In this document: one piece after another, positions 39,503 to 49,474 of the stretch
Numbering within the stretch: position 1 is the first letter of the stretch
Layout of the letters: each line of letters begins with the position of its first letter
From: Celeribacter indicus
Lineage (GTDB): Bacteria > Pseudomonadota > Alphaproteobacteria > Rhodobacterales > Rhodobacteraceae
Length of the DNA: 64,000 nt
Direction of reading: 5' to 3'
Assembly (NCBI RefSeq): GCF_000819565.1
Contig: NZ_CP004393.1
Coordinates: 2,170,001-2,234,000 of the forward strand
The notes under the pieces: generated by a model
What the model was told of the DNA's origin: nothing
What the model saw: only the letters and a program-made list of their open reading frames with translations
Databases searched by the model: none
Program-made: the position numbers and the translations under genes

Positions 39503-39592
39503 TGGCCTTTCGGGCGCACGGGGGCTCAACCGGTTGTTAACCCGGATGTGCGATGCTGCGGACTGTCTGAAGATGGATTTTGGAGTTGAAAT

Positions 39593-39607
39593 GTTCTCTT
39601 TTTGTGC
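39593..39607 (+). promoter_or_regulatory. SOS-box-like near match upstream of recA
   Basis: GTTC-N7-GTGC, one base off the alphaproteobacterial LexA site GTTC-N7-GTTC, 16 bases ahead of the perfect box. A second LexA dimer may bind here. Confidence 0.35.
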
Positions 39608-39623
39608 TCATAAAGGACGGTGA

Positions 39624-39638
39624 GAACAAGAGGCGAAC
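39624..39638 (+). promoter_or_regulatory. SOS (LexA) box of recA
   Basis: GAAC, seven bases (AAGAGGC), GAAC: the exact complement of the alphaproteobacterial LexA direct repeat GTTC-N7-GTTC, 76 bases before the recA start. Confidence 0.8.
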
Positions 39639-39713
39639 AAGAGCAGCGCGGCGCGCGGCCCGGCAGAAGGCGTTTGCCGCCCTCCCGCGGGTGTGAAATA
39701 AGGATCTGAACCT

Positions 39714-40787
39714 ATGGCAACGGCGACCAGAGACATGGCGAAGAACGACAGCGAGAAGCAGAAGGCGCTCGACAGCGCGCTGGCCCAGATCGAGCGGCAG
39801 TTCGGCAAGGGCTCGATCATGAAACTCGGCGCCGACAACCCGGTGCAGGAGATCGAGGCGACCTCCACCGGCTCGCTCGGCCTCGACATCGCGCTCGGCA
39901 TCGGCGGCATTCCCAAGGGCCGGATCGTGGAGATCTACGGCCCCGAATCCTCGGGCAAGACGACGCTGACGCTGCATTGCGTGGCCGAGGAACAGAAGAA
40001 GGGCGGCGTCTGCGCCTTTGTCGATGCGGAACATGCGCTCGACCCGATCTATGCGAAGAAGCTCGGCGTCGATCTCGACGAGCTGCTGATTTCCCAGCCC
40101 GACACCGGCGAGCAGGCGCTGGAGATCGTGGACACGCTGGTGCGCTCCGGCGCGGTGTCGCTCGTGGTGGTCGACTCGGTCGCCGCCCTGACCCCGAAAT
40201 CGGAGCTCGAGGGCGACATGGGCGACAGCTCCGTGGGCGTGCAGGCGCGGCTCATGTCCCAGGCGATGCGCAAGCTCACCGGCTCGATCTCCCGCTCGAA
40301 ATGCACCGTGATCTTCATCAACCAGATCCGTATGAAGATCGGCGTCATGTTCGGGTCGCCGGAGACGACGACGGGCGGCAACGCGCTCAAGTTCTACTCC
40401 TCCGTGCGCCTCGACATCCGCCGCACCGGCGCGATCAAGGATCGCGACGAGGTGGTGGGGTCGGAAACCCGCGTGAAGGTGGTGAAGAACAAGGTCGCGC
40501 CGCCCTTCAAGCAGGTCGAATTCGACATTATGTATGGCGAAGGCATTTCGAAGACCGGCGAGCTGCTCGATCTCGGCGTGAAGGCGGGCGTGGTCGACAA
40601 GTCCGGCGCGTGGTTCTCCTATGGTGACGAGCGCATCGGCCAGGGGCGCGAGAACGCGAAACGCTTCCTCAAGGAAAACACCCGGATCGCGCTCGAGATC
40701 GAGGACAAGATCCGCGCCGCCCACGGGCTCGATTTCGATCTCGGCGACGGGTTCGATCAGGACGAGATGATCGAGGGCGACGAATAG
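39714..40787 (+). CDS. recA: recombinase RecA
   Basis: Complete RecA, 357 residues. Walker [11 protein letters not shown], Walker [14 protein letters not shown]-binding loops ([33 protein letters not shown]) and the acidic C-terminal tail are all present. Central to homologous recombination and to LexA self-cleavage; the SOS boxes upstream fit damage induction. Confidence 0.98.
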   Translation: MATATRDMAKNDSEKQKALDSALAQIERQFGKGSIMKLGADNPVQEIEATSTGSLGLDIALGIGGIPKGRIVEIYGPESSGKTTLTLHCVAEEQKKGGVCAFVDAEHALDPIYAKKLGVDLDELLISQPDTGEQALEIVDTLVRSGAVSLVVVDSVAALTPKSELEGDMGDSSVGVQARLMSQAMRKLTGSISRSKCTVIFINQIRMKIGVMFGSPETTTGGNALKFYSSVRLDIRRTGAIKDRDEVVGSETRVKVVKNKVAPPFKQVEFDIMYGEGISKTGELLDLGVKAGVVDKSGAWFSYGDERIGQGRENAKRFLKENTRIALEIEDKIRAAHGLDFDLGDGFDQDEMIEGDE

Positions 40788-40842
40788 CATGGCCCGCGGA
40801 TAAGCATGGCCGCGCGCCTGGCATAGGCCCGTGCGGCGCGAT

Positions 40843-40888
40843 GCCGGGGCGAAGGGGCCGGAGGGCATCCCGCGCCCCGGCCCGTTTT
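40843..40888 (+). terminator. putative terminator after recA
   Basis: GCCGGGGCG at 40843-40851 pairs with CGCCCCGGC at 40873-40881, followed by CCGTTTT. The loop is long (21 bases), so efficiency is uncertain. Confidence 0.5.
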
Positions 40889-40986
40889 CCCGTGGCGCGC
40901 CTTTTCCCCGTGGCGCTTATGGACAGCCATGACCAGCGGCGTTAAACCATGCCGAAACGCAAGACCGCCCGCAAGGAAGAGCCTCA

Positions 40987-43638
40987 ATGCCCAGCGTGAA
41001 CGACATCCGCTCCACCTTCCTCTCCTATTTCGAGAAGAACGGCCATACGGTCGTGCCTTCCTCGCCGCTCGTGCCGCGCAACGACCCGACGCTGATGTTC
41101 ACGAATTCCGGCATGGTGCAGTTCAAGAACTGCTTCACCGGCCTCGAGAGGCGCGATTACGTGCGGGCCACGTCGGCGCAGAAATGCGTGCGCGCCGGGG
41201 GCAAGCACAACGACCTCGACAACGTCGGCTATACCGCGCGCCACCACACCTTCTTCGAGATGCTCGGCAACTTCTCCTTCGGCGATTATTTCAAGTCGGA
41301 GGCGATCCCCTTTGCCTGGGAGCTGATCACCGGCGATTTCGGCATTCCGAAGGACCGGCTCTATACCACCGTCTTCCACACGGATGACGAGGCCTTCGAG
41401 ATCTGGAAGAAGGTCGGCGTGCCGGAGGACCGGATCATCCGCATCGCGACCTCGGACAATTTCTGGCAGATGGGCGACACCGGCCCCTGCGGCCCCTGCA
41501 CGGAAATCTTCTACGACCACGGCGATCACATCTGGGGCGGACCGCCGGGATCGCCGGAGGAGGACGGCGACCGGTTCATCGAGATCTGGAACATCGTCTT
41601 CATGCAGAACGAGCGTTTCGCGGACGGCTCCATGACCGAGCTCGAGATGCAGTCGATCGACACCGGCATGGGGCTTGAACGGATTTCCGCGCTGTTGCAG
41701 GGCACGCATGACAATTACGAAACCGACCTGTTCAAGTCGCTGATCGAGGCTTCGGCGCAGGCGACGGGCGTCGATCCCTATGGCGAGAAGAACGTGCATC
41801 ACCGGGTGATCGCGGATCACCTGCGCTCGACCTCCTTCCTGATCGCCGACGGGGTGATGCCCTCCAACGAGGGGCGCGGCTACGTGCTGCGCCGGATCAT
41901 GCGCCGCGCGATGCGCCACGCCCATCTGCTCGGCGCGCAGGATCCGGTGATGTACCGGCTCGTGCCGGAACTCGTGCGCCAGATGGGGGAGGCCTATCCC
42001 GAACTGCGCCGCGGCCAGGCGCTGATCGAGGAGACGCTGAAGCTCGAGGAGACGCGGTTCAAGCAGACGCTCGAACGCGGTCTGAAGCTGCTCGACGAGG
42101 AGCTCGAGGGGCTCGATGCGGGCTCGAAACTGCCCGGCGCCTCGGCCTTCAAGCTCTACGACACCTATGGTTTCCCGCTCGATCTGACGCAGGATGCGCT
42201 GCGCGAGAAGGGGCGGGAGGTCGACACCGCGGGGTTCGACGCCGCCATGGCCGAGCAGAAGGCGAAGGCCCGCGCGGCCTGGTCCGGCTCGGGCGAGACG
42301 GCGGATGCGACGATCTGGTACGATATCGCGGAGGAAAAGGGCGCGACCGAATTCCTCGGCTACGACACGGAAAAGGCGGAGGGCGAGATCGTCGCCCTGG
42401 TGCGGGACGGCGCGCGGGTCGAGAGCGTGAAAGAGGGTGAGACGGTTCAGATCGTCGTCAACCAGACGCCGTTCTATGCCGAGGCCGGCGGCCAGGTGGG
42501 CGATGCGGGCGTGATCCGCGTCGAGAAGAGCATCGCGAAGGTGACCGACACCAAGAAGGTCGCGGGCGTGTTCATCCATTTCGCCGAAGTGCTCGAGGGC
42601 TCGCTCCGGGTCGGCAATCCCGCGGTGCTCGAGGTCGATCACACCCGGCGCACGGATATCCGCGCGAACCACTCGGCCACCCACCTCCTGCACGAGGCGC
42701 TGCGCGAGACGCTGGGCGATCATGTCGCGCAGCGCGGCTCGCTGAACGCGCCCGACCGGCTGCGCTTCGACTTCTCGCACACGAAGGCGCTCACGCCCGA
42801 GGAGATCGCGAAGGTCGAGCGTGACGTCAACGATTTCATCCGCCAGAACACGGCGGTGGAGACGCGGATCATGACGCCCGACGACGCGCGCGCCCTTGGG
42901 GCGCAGGCGCTGTTCGGGGAGAAATACGGCGACGAGGTGCGCGTGGTCTCGATGGGCCGGGCCAATACCGGCAAGGGGGTCGACGGAAAGACCTATTCGA
43001 TCGAACTTTGCGGCGGCACGCATGTGACGCGCACCGGCGATATCGGGCTGTGCGTCCTGCTGGGCGACAGTGCCTCCTCGGCCGGGGTGCGGCGGATCGA
43101 GGCCCTGACGGGGCGCGCGGCGCTCGCGCATCTGGCGGGCGAGGCGCAGCGCGCGACGGAGGTCGCGACCGTGCTGAAGACGCCGGTTTCCGAAGTGGTG
43201 GACCGGGTGAAGTCGCTGGCCGAGGAGCGCCGGAAGCTCGAACAGGAGGTCGCGGCCCTGCGCCAGCAGATCGCCATGGGCGGCGGTGCCGGCAGCGGGC
43301 CGGAGGCGAAGGAGGTCGGCGGGGTCACCTTCCTTGCGCAGGCGCTTCGCGGCGTCTCGGGCAAGGACCTGCGCGCGTTGATCGACGCGCACAAGACCCG
43401 GCTGGGATCCGGTGTGATCCTCCTCATCGCGGAGGAGGAGGGCAAGGTCGCGGTGGCCGCCGGCGTCACCGATGACCTGACCGGCCGCATTTCCGCCGTC
43501 GACGTGCTGAAGGCCGCCGTGCCCGCCGTGGGCGGCAAGGGCGGCGGCGGACGTCCCGACATGGCGCAGGGCGGGGGGAAGGATTTCTCCGGCGCCGAAG
43601 CCGCCATCGCCGCCGCAGAGAAAGTGCTGGAGGAGTAA
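40987..43638 (+). CDS. alaS: alanyl-tRNA synthetase
   Basis: Full-length AlaRS, 883 residues. The class II catalytic core opens with [21 protein letters not shown]; the editing domain carries HSATHLLHE and the zinc-binding CGGTHV; the C-terminal oligomerisation/C-Ala domain closes with a glycine-rich [15 protein letters not shown] segment. Charges tRNA-Ala and clears mischarged Ser/Gly. The DUF1330 gene begins four bases after its stop. Confidence 0.98.
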   Translation: MPSVNDIRSTFLSYFEKNGHTVVPSSPLVPRNDPTLMFTNSGMVQFKNCFTGLERRDYVRATSAQKCVRAGGKHNDLDNVGYTARHHTFFEMLGNFSFGDYFKSEAIPFAWELITGDFGIPKDRLYTTVFHTDDEAFEIWKKVGVPEDRIIRIATSDNFWQMGDTGPCGPCTEIFYDHGDHIWGGPPGSPEEDGDRFIEIWNIVFMQNERFADGSMTELEMQSIDTGMGLERISALLQGTHDNYETDLFKSLIEASAQATGVDPYGEKNVHHRVIADHLRSTSFLIADGVMPSNEGRGYVLRRIMRRAMRHAHLLGAQDPVMYRLVPELVRQMGEAYPELRRGQALIEETLKLEETRFKQTLERGLKLLDEELEGLDAGSKLPGASAFKLYDTYGFPLDLTQDALREKGREVDTAGFDAAMAEQKAKARAAWSGSGETADATIWYDIAEEKGATEFLGYDTEKAEGEIVALVRDGARVESVKEGETVQIVVNQTPFYAEAGGQVGDAGVIRVEKSIAKVTDTKKVAGVFIHFAEVLEGSLRVGNPAVLEVDHTRRTDIRANHSATHLLHEALRETLGDHVAQRGSLNAPDRLRFDFSHTKALTPEEIAKVERDVNDFIRQNTAVETRIMTPDDARALGAQALFGEKYGDEVRVVSMGRANTGKGVDGKTYSIELCGGTHVTRTGDIGLCVLLGDSASSAGVRRIEALTGRAALAHLAGEAQRATEVATVLKTPVSEVVDRVKSLAEERRKLEQEVAALRQQIAMGGGAGSGPEAKEVGGVTFLAQALRGVSGKDLRALIDAHKTRLGSGVILLIAEEEGKVAVAAGVTDDLTGRISAVDVLKAAVPAVGGKGGGGRPDMAQGGGKDFSGAEAAIAAAEKVLEE

Positions 43639-43642
43639 GACG

Positions 43643-43930
43643 ATGCCCGCGCTCTGGATTGCCCATGTCACCGTCACCGACCCGGAGGCCTATGGCCGCT
43701 ATGCCGAACTCGCCGGGCCGGCGATTGCGGCGCATGGCGGAACCTTTCTCGCGCGGGGCGGGCGTTTCGTCCAGCTCGAGGGCAGGGAACGGCCGCGCAA
43801 CGTCGTCGCGCGTTTCGACAGTGTCGAGGCCGCGGTCGCCTGTTACGAAAGCCCCGCGTACCAGCAGGCGCTGAGCCATGCGAAGGGCGCGTCGGAACGG
43901 GAACTGCTCGTGGTCGAGATCGAGGCGTAG
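43643..43930 (+). CDS. DUF1330-family protein
   Basis: Small dimeric alpha-beta-barrel (ferredoxin-like) protein of 95 residues. ALWIAHVTVTDPEAYGRYAEL, the conserved GGTFLARGG turn and VVARFDSVEAAVACYESPAYQ are the DUF1330 pattern. Function is unknown. It is cotranscribed with alaS by spacing and ends at a strong hairpin. Confidence 0.9.
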   Translation: MPALWIAHVTVTDPEAYGRYAELAGPAIAAHGGTFLARGGRFVQLEGRERPRNVVARFDSVEAAVACYESPAYQQALSHAKGASERELLVVEIEA

Positions 43931-43953
43931 CCGCCCCGAGATCGCGGGAGGAA

Positions 43954-43979
43954 CACGGCCCGGCGGGGGCCGGACCGTG
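43954..43979 (+). terminator. terminator of alaS-DUF1330
   Basis: CACGGCCCGGC and GCCGGACCGTG form an 11-bp stem with one mismatch and a 4-base loop, 24 bases after the stop. No U run follows, so it may act through Rho or as a 3' stabiliser. Confidence 0.5.
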
Positions 43980-44012
43980 CCCTCGCCGGGCCGGAGGAAC
44001 CGCTGCGGAGGC

Positions 44013-44732
44013 TCAGTCCCGGCCCAACCCGACGGAGACGTCGAGCCCGCGCCCGCCGCCGACATTCGCATCGACATCCGCGCCGAGCCCGCCGCGACCG
44101 CCGACATTGGCGTCGACATTGGCCCCTATGCCGCGGCGACCGCCGACGTTGGCATCCACATTGGCCCCGACACCGCGGCGGCCGCCGACGTTGGCGTCGA
44201 CATCTGCGTCAATCCCGCGTCCGCCGCCGACATTGGCGTCCACATCGGCGCTCAGGAGACTGCCGCCGCCGGGCGTGCCGGTGCCGCCGCCCGGTGTTCC
44301 ACCGCCCGGCGTGCCGGTGCCGCCGCCCGGTGTTCCACCGCCCGGCGTGCTGCCCGGTGTCCCGGTGCCGGGCGTGCCGCCAGCCCCGGTGCCGCCGCCG
44401 CCGGTTCCGTAGCCGGAGCCGCCCGCGGCGATCGCGGCCATGTCGAGCGAATGTCCCAGCGGGAACAACTCGTCCCGGACGACCTCGCCGGTGGCGCTGT
44501 CGACGGTGACATGGCGTTCGTATTTGCTGTTGGTCGCGATGATCGTCATTTCCCTGGCGAACTTGTTCACCCGCACGAGATGGACGGAATATCCGTCCTC
44601 GCGCACGTTCAGGATCACCGGCTGCGCGATGCCCAAAACAGGGCTTTGTTGCGCGGTGGCCGGCAGGGCCGGGGGTATCAAGGCGATCCCCGCGAGCAGG
44701 GCGGCGATCTTCAGAGGTGTTGCACGTTTCAT
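44013..44732 (-). CDS. secreted protein with Gly/Pro linker and five 14-residue VDANVGG repeats
   Basis: Protein of 239 residues. A signal peptide (KIAALLAGIALIPPALPATAQ) is followed by a folded part (about 30-100), a TPGGG-rich low-complexity linker (about 105-160) and five consecutive 14-residue repeats of the form ADVDANVGGxRGxG (162-231), ending VSVGLGRD. The repeats keep exact length and the VDANVGG core, which suggests a regular beta structure or ligand-binding array. Function and family are not recognised. Single gene, convergent with alaS-DUF1330. Confidence 0.85.
   Translation of the reverse strand: MKRATPLKIAALLAGIALIPPALPATAQQSPVLGIAQPVILNVREDGYSVHLVRVNKFAREMTIIATNSKYERHVTVDSATGEVVRDELFPLGHSLDMAAIAAGGSGYGTGGGGTGAGGTPGTGTPGSTPGGGTPGGGTGTPGGGTPGGGTGTPGGGSLLSADVDANVGGGRGIDADVDANVGGRRGVGANVDANVGGRRGIGANVDANVGGRGGLGADVDANVGGGRGLDVSVGLGRD
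44040..44249 (-). repeat. five tandem 42-bp coding repeats
   Basis: Five in-frame 42-base units encoding the 14-residue VDANVGG repeats. Units differ at several positions, so they are not very recent copies, but the length is exactly conserved. Confidence 0.9.
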
Positions 44733-45147
44733 GGTCTCTCCCTTTTGAACGGGCCATCACGGACCACATGACACGCCGGACCTGTCCGGTCGGGCCGGGT
44801 CACGCAGCCTTCCTGCGCACATCTTTGGTCGTCTTCCTGCGCAAGTCCTTGCCCGCTCGGCGGCGAAACGCCGCCCAGGGCAAGACCGACGGCTTGCTAT
44901 GGTCTTGACACTAGGATTCCTGCGACACGAGACAATTGACGCATGTGAAGTTGTTCGCCTGAAGGTTGAAAAATAAAAACTTTTTCTTGCAAAACGCGCG
45001 GCGGAGCCGGCAAATCCGCACAGTTTTGGGCCGTTTCCGGTGCGCGCCGCGGGCGGGGTGGCGAGGCCCGCAAAGTTGCACGATTGCGAGATCGGCGCAT
45101 GTCCGCTGCTGCGGGACAGGGTGCGTCCGCGACGGGCGGAAGACGCG
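44733..45147. other. gene-free region with TTCCTGCG repeats and an AT-rich patch
   Basis: About 415 bases between the repeat-protein gene and the typA terminator. TTCCTGCG occurs at 44810-44817, 44834-44841 and 44917-44924; the first two extend to an 11-base CTTCCTGCGCA. A patch at about 44950-44995 is AT-rich. It must hold the promoter of the repeat-protein gene and could hold a small RNA; nothing specific could be identified. Confidence 0.5.
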
Positions 45148-45172
45148 AAAAGGCCCGCACGCGGCGGGCCTT
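45148..45172 (-). terminator. terminator of typA
   Basis: AAGGCCCGC and GCGGGCCTT form a 9-bp stem with a 5-base loop; on the minus strand it is followed by TTTTC, 18 bases after the typA stop. Confidence 0.8.
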
Positions 45173-45189
45173 CCGAATGTCCGTTCCGG

Positions 45190-47010
45190 TTACTGCGCCG
45201 CGGCCTTGGCGTGGCGCTTGCGCTCGTGCGGGTCGAGGTAGCGCTTGCGCAGGCGGATGCTCTCCGGCGTCACCTCCACGAGCTCGTCGTCGTTGATATA
45301 GGCGATCGCCTCCTCGAGGGAGAGGGTGGTCGGCGTGGTCAGCCGCACCGCGTCGTCGGTGCCGGAGGCGCGCACGTTGGTGAGCTTCTTGCCCTTGAGC
45401 GGGTTCACCTCGAGATCGTTGTCGCGCGAATGCTCGCCGATGATCATGCCCTGATAGACCTTGGCCTGGGCGCCGAGGAAGAGCTTGCCGCGCTCCTCGA
45501 GGTTCCAGAGGGCATAGGCGACGGTCTCGCCGTCTTCCATGGAGATCAGCACGCCCTGGCGGCGGCCGGGGATCGGCCCCTTGTAGGGCGCCCAGCTATG
45601 AAAGACGCGGTTCAGCACGCCGGTGCCGCGCGTGTCGGTGAGGAATTCGCCGTGATAGCCGATGAGCCCGCGCGAGGGCACGAGGGCGATGATCCGGGTC
45701 TTGCCGTTCTGCTGGCGCATCTCGGTCATCTCGCCCTTGCGCGTGCCGGTGAGCTTTTCGATCACGGCGCCGGAATATTCGTCGTCCACATCGACCGTGA
45801 CCTCCTCGATCGGCTCCATGCGCTGACCGTTCTCCTCGCGCATGATCACCTGCGGGCGGGAGATCGACAGTTCAAACCCCTCGCGGCGCATGTTCTCGAT
45901 CAGCACGCCCATCTGGAGCTCGCCGCGGCCGGAGACCTCGAAGGCCTCGCCGCCCGGCGTGTCCTTCACCTTGATCGCGACGTTGGATTCCGCCTCTTTC
46001 ATGAGCCGTTCGCGGATCACGCGGGACTGCACCTTCTTGCCCTCGCGGCCGGCGAGCGGGCTGTCGTTGATGCCGAAGGTGACGGTGATGGTCGGCGGGT
46101 CGATCGGCTGGGCCTCGAGCGGTTCATCGACCTCGAGCGCGCAGAGCGTGTCGGACACGGTGGCCTTGGCCATGCCGGAGAGCGAGACGATGTCGCCCGC
46201 GACCGCCTCGGGGATTTCCTGCATGCCGAGGCCGCGGAAGGCCTGGATCTTCTTCACCTGGAACTGCTCGATCTTCTGGCCGTTGCGGGTCAGCGCCTGG
46301 ATGGTCGCGCCGGGCTTGATCCGGCCGCTCTCGACCCGGCCGGTCAGGATCCGTCCGAGGAAGGGATCGGAGCCCAGCGTGGTGGCGAGCATCCTGAACG
46401 GCTCGTCCTGGTGCCTGAGCTGGCGCGGGGCGGGGACGTGGTTGAGGATCAGGTTGAACAGCGCATCGAGGTTCTTGCGCGGCCCGTCGAGCTCGGCGTC
46501 GCACCAGCCGGAGCGGCCGGATGCGTAAAGATGCGGGAAGTCGAGCTGGTCGTCGTCGGCATCGAGCGAGGCGAAGAGGTCGAAACATTCGTCGAGCGCG
46601 CGGTCGGGCTCGGCATCGGGCTTGTCGACCTTGTTCAGCACCACGATCGGGCGCAGGCCGAGGGCGAGCGCCTTCGAGGTCACGAACTTGGTCTGCGGCA
46701 TCGGGCCCTCGGCCGCGTCCACGAGCAGGACGACCCCGTCCACCATGGAGAGGATGCGCTCCACCTCGCCGCCGAAATCGGCGTGGCCGGGCGTGTCGAC
46801 GATGTTGATGCGATGGCCCTTCCATTCGACGGAGGTCGCCTTGGCGAGGATGGTGATGCCGCGTTCGCGTTCGAGATCGTTGCTGTCCATCGCCCGTTCG
46901 GTCGTGGCCTGGTTTTCGCGGTAGGTGCCCGACTGTTTCAGAAGCTCGTCCACGAGCGTGGTCTTGCCATGGTCGACGTGGGCGATGATGGCGATGTTGC
47001 GAAGGTCCAT
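45190..47010 (-). CDS. typA: ribosome-associated GTPase TypA/BipA
   Basis: Translational GTPase of 606 residues. G1 [10 protein letters not shown], the effector region [11 protein letters not shown]3 [10 protein letters not shown]4 LNKVDKPDA, then domains II, III, V and the BipA-specific C-terminus ([14 protein letters not shown]). It assists ribosome assembly and stress or cold adaptation. Single gene with its own terminator. Confidence 0.98.
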   Translation of the reverse strand: MDLRNIAIIAHVDHGKTTLVDELLKQSGTYRENQATTERAMDSNDLERERGITILAKATSVEWKGHRINIVDTPGHADFGGEVERILSMVDGVVLLVDAAEGPMPQTKFVTSKALALGLRPIVVLNKVDKPDAEPDRALDECFDLFASLDADDDQLDFPHLYASGRSGWCDAELDGPRKNLDALFNLILNHVPAPRQLRHQDEPFRMLATTLGSDPFLGRILTGRVESGRIKPGATIQALTRNGQKIEQFQVKKIQAFRGLGMQEIPEAVAGDIVSLSGMAKATVSDTLCALEVDEPLEAQPIDPPTITVTFGINDSPLAGREGKKVQSRVIRERLMKEAESNVAIKVKDTPGGEAFEVSGRGELQMGVLIENMRREGFELSISRPQVIMREENGQRMEPIEEVTVDVDDEYSGAVIEKLTGTRKGEMTEMRQQNGKTRIIALVPSRGLIGYHGEFLTDTRGTGVLNRVFHSWAPYKGPIPGRRQGVLISMEDGETVAYALWNLEERGKLFLGAQAKVYQGMIIGEHSRDNDLEVNPLKGKKLTNVRASGTDDAVRLTTPTTLSLEEAIAYINDDELVEVTPESIRLRKRYLDPHERKRHAKAAAQ

Positions 47011-47108
47011 GAGGTGCGTATCCGTCTCGAAAATCTCTTGGCCACGCGCCTACCCCGCGACGGGCCAAAAGGCCAGCGGGAAAGCGTGCGGGGGGCGAAA
47101 AACCCCGC

Positions 47109-47444
47109 TCAGTGGCTCGTCGTGCCGGAAAACAGGTGGATGACGATCACGCCGCCCACGATCATCGCCATGCCGAGCGCGGCGGGCAGGTCGATCTTCT
47201 GCGCGAAGAGCACGAGGCCCGCGAGGGTGATCAGCACGACGCCGAGACCCGACCAGATCGCATAGACGACGCCGACGGGCATGACCTTCAGCACATGGGT
47301 GAGCAGGTAGAAGGAGAGGCCGTAGCCGATCGCGACGACGAGCGTGGGCAGCGGGCGGGTGAACTGCTGGCTCGCGTTCAGCGCGGAGGTGCCGATCACT
47401 TCGGAGACGATGGCGGCGAGGAGGAAGAGGTAGTGTTTGGGCAT
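47109..47444 (-). CDS. small multidrug resistance (SMR) efflux protein
   Basis: Four-helix SMR protein of 111 residues with the essential membrane glutamate E15 in [13 protein letters not shown] and the family signature [28 protein letters not shown] later. Members exchange cations such as quaternary ammonium or guanidinium for protons as dimers. It starts three bases after the upstream YitT gene, so it is the last gene of a three-gene operon with the two YitT paralogues. Confidence 0.93.
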   Translation of the reverse strand: MPKHYLFLLAAIVSEVIGTSALNASQQFTRPLPTLVVAIGYGLSFYLLTHVLKVMPVGVVYAIWSGLGVVLITLAGLVLFAQKIDLPAALGMAMIVGGVIVIHLFSGTTSH

Positions 47445-47447
47445 GGG

Positions 47448-48050
47448 TCACATCGCAATGTAGCGGTCGCGGCGGTGGTTGATCGCGATCACGAGGTTGA
47501 GGACCACCGCGCCGAGCAGGGACCAGGCGACCTGGTCGAGCGGCAGGAGGAAGGCGGCGACGGCAAAGAGCGCGGCGTCGAAGGCGAGCTGGACATAGCC
47601 CGCGCGGAATTTCGTCGCGTCCTGGAGGTAGAGCGCGAGAATGCCGATGCCGCCGAGCGAGCCGCCGTGGCGGAAGATCGCCATCAGCCCCGCGCCCTGG
47701 AAGAAGCCGAGCATGATCGCGCCGAAGGCCGGGTCGAGCCGCTCGAAGGAGACGAGATGCGGGAAGAGTTCGGAGAAGACGGAGAGGAGGGCGACGCAGG
47801 CGAAGGTCTTGAGCACGAATTTCAGGCCCATGCGCCGGTAGCCGAACCAGTAGAAGGGCAGGTTGACCGCGAAGAAGACCCAGCCGAAGGGCGCGGAGAG
47901 GAGGTAGGAGATCAGCAGCGAAAGCCCCGCGGTCTGTCCGGTGATGAGGCCCAGGTCGCGCAGCATCACGATGGCGAAGGCGCACATCGCGGTGCCGAAG
48001 ACGAAGCCCTGGGCGTCTTCGAAGAGGGTGTGTTTCTCGGCGCTCTGCAT
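47448..48050 (-). CDS. YitT-family membrane protein (copy 1)
   Basis: Membrane protein of 200 residues with five or six helices; FVFGTAMCAFAIVMLRDLGLITGQTAG and FRHGGSLGGIGILALYLQD are the DUF161/YitT blocks. It ends in NHRRDRYIAM, nearly identical to the end of the upstream paralogue. The transported substrate is unknown. The ATG at 48050 lies 24 bases downstream of a 16-base homopolymer in the gap to the paralogue. Confidence 0.87.
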   Translation of the reverse strand: MQSAEKHTLFEDAQGFVFGTAMCAFAIVMLRDLGLITGQTAGLSLLISYLLSAPFGWVFFAVNLPFYWFGYRRMGLKFVLKTFACVALLSVFSELFPHLVSFERLDPAFGAIMLGFFQGAGLMAIFRHGGSLGGIGILALYLQDATKFRAGYVQLAFDAALFAVAAFLLPLDQVAWSLLGAVVLNLVIAINHRRDRYIAM

Positions 48051-48074
48051 CTTTGTCCTCGTGCCGCTCCGCGC

Positions 48075-48090
48075 GGGGGGGGGGGGGGGG
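48075..48090. repeat. homopolymer of 16 G (16 C on the coding strand)
   Basis: An uninterrupted run of 16 G in the 44-base gap between the tandem YitT genes, beginning four bases after the stop of the upstream copy. Such tracts slip readily and could tune expression of the downstream gene, but they are also a typical site of sequencing or assembly length error. Confidence 0.9.
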
Positions 48091-48094
48091 CGGA

Positions 48095-48718
48095 TCAGTC
48101 GGCGATATATCGGTCGCGGCGGTGGTTGAAGGCGATGACCCCGTTGAGGATCACCGCACCGAGGAGGGAATACAGAACCCGCGAGGGTTCGAAAAGCAGG
48201 AAGGCGACGGCGAAGAGCACAGCGTCGAAACAAAGCTGCACAAGCCCTGCGCGGATGCCGAAGCGGTCCTGCGCGACCAGGGCGATGACGCCGAGCGCGC
48301 CGAGCGAGCCCTTGTGGCGAAACACGCCGAGCAGGCCGTAGCCCGTCAGGATGCCGAAGGCGACGGTGCCGAACAGCGGGTCGAGGTGGGCGAAGTCCAT
48401 CCAGTCCGGCATGCGCGCGACGAGCAGGCTGGTGAGGGTGACGCAAAGGGCGGACTTGAGGGTAAATTCGGTCCCCATGCGAAACCACGCGAGCGCGTAG
48501 AACGGCACGTTGATGAGCCAGAAGATCCAGGGAAAGGACCAGCCGGTGAGATAGGAGATCACCAGCGCGAGCCCGGCGGTCTGGCCGGTGATGAAGCCCA
48601 GATGCGCGATGATGGTGAGGCCGATCGCGGTCGTGACGAGCGCGATCGAGAACCCTTGCAGGTCTTCGAGCAGCGAATGTTTCCGGACTGTTTGCGGAAT
48701 CGGGACGGGGGCCGGCAT
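48095..48718 (-). CDS. YitT-family membrane protein (copy 2)
   Basis: Protein of 207 residues, paralogous to the next gene: the same order of helices, HLGFITGQTAGLALVISYL near the start, FRHKGSLGALGVIALVAQD in the middle and NHRRDRYIAD at the end. First gene of the YitT-YitT-SMR operon. The duplication is old (many substitutions) except at the C-terminus. Confidence 0.87.
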   Translation of the reverse strand: MPAPVPIPQTVRKHSLLEDLQGFSIALVTTAIGLTIIAHLGFITGQTAGLALVISYLTGWSFPWIFWLINVPFYALAWFRMGTEFTLKSALCVTLTSLLVARMPDWMDFAHLDPLFGTVAFGILTGYGLLGVFRHKGSLGALGVIALVAQDRFGIRAGLVQLCFDAVLFAVAFLLFEPSRVLYSLLGAVILNGVIAFNHRRDRYIAD

Positions 48719-48898
48719 GGCAAAACACTAGGGCAGCATTGCTGACCTGTCCAGCGGCAAAGGGCGATGGCGCGCAGGTCATGCCTGCGCGACCGGAAGG
48801 GAAGGCCCCCCGATCGCGCGCCTGGAACAGGACGCGGGGAGCGGCGGGCCGGGACGGGAGGAGCGGTTACCGCCTCGGGGCAGGCCGCAGTCTTTCGC

Positions 48899-49474
48899 TC
48901 ATCCGAAGACGAGCGAGAGGCCGAGGAGCGTGGAGCCCGCGCCGATGATGCGCGGTGCGGAGGGGTGGGCGCGGGCGACGCCGGAGGCGAGCGCCACGCC
49001 CGCGGCATGGAGCAGCGCGGTGACGAGGATGAAGCCCAGGCCGAAGGAGAAGGCCGTCGCCGCGCCGAGTTCCGCGCCATGTGCATGGCCGTGGAACAGG
49101 CCGAACAGCGCCGCGATGGCGATGCCGCCGCCGAGCGCGGGGCGCAGCGCGAAGGTGACGAGCATGCCGAGCACGATGCAGGAGGCGAGGATCATCGGTT
49201 CGACGAAGGGCAGGGGCAGGCCGAAGCCCGCGCCGACATAGCCGAGCGTCATCGCGCCGACGAAGGCCGCGGGCACCGCCCAAAGGGCGCGTCCGCCGAT
49301 CTGGAGCGCCCAGACGCCGACGGCGACCATCGCGAGCACATGGTCGAGGCCGAAGAGCGGGTGGCTCGCCCCGGCGAGGAACGATCCGTGGGTTTCGGGC
49401 GGAAGATGCGCGGCGGCAGGCCATGCGAGGCTCGCGAGGCCGGCGGCGAGAAGAAGGTGGCGTGGCAGTGTCAT
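48899..49474 (-). CDS. HupE/UreJ-family membrane protein
   Basis: Protein of 191 residues: a cleavable signal (RHLLLAAGLASLAWPAAAH) then six helices with the family motifs HPLFGLDHVLAMVAVG and FGLFHGHAHG, the His/Asp-rich metal-binding part. Members are thought to import nickel or cobalt for hydrogenase or urease. No such enzyme is encoded in the window. The ATG at 49474 gives the signal peptide; an upstream in-frame extension is unsupported. Confidence 0.9.
   Translation of the reverse strand: MTLPRHLLLAAGLASLAWPAAAHLPPETHGSFLAGASHPLFGLDHVLAMVAVGVWALQIGGRALWAVPAAFVGAMTLGYVGAGFGLPLPFVEPMILASCIVLGMLVTFALRPALGGGIAIAALFGLFHGHAHGAELGAATAFSFGLGFILVTALLHAAGVALASGVARAHPSAPRIIGAGSTLLGLSLVFG

Noticed and set aside
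37106..39529. An 807-codon antisense frame over cckA
   Set aside because: Composition shadow; arginine/histidine-rich with no motifs.
40984..43677. A frame of almost 900 codons antisense to alaS
   Set aside because: Typical GC-rich shadow of a real gene; the product shows no domain, and alaS on the other strand is complete.
44250..44370. TPGGG-coding repeats as a non-coding satellite
   Set aside because: They are in frame inside the secreted repeat protein and form its linker.
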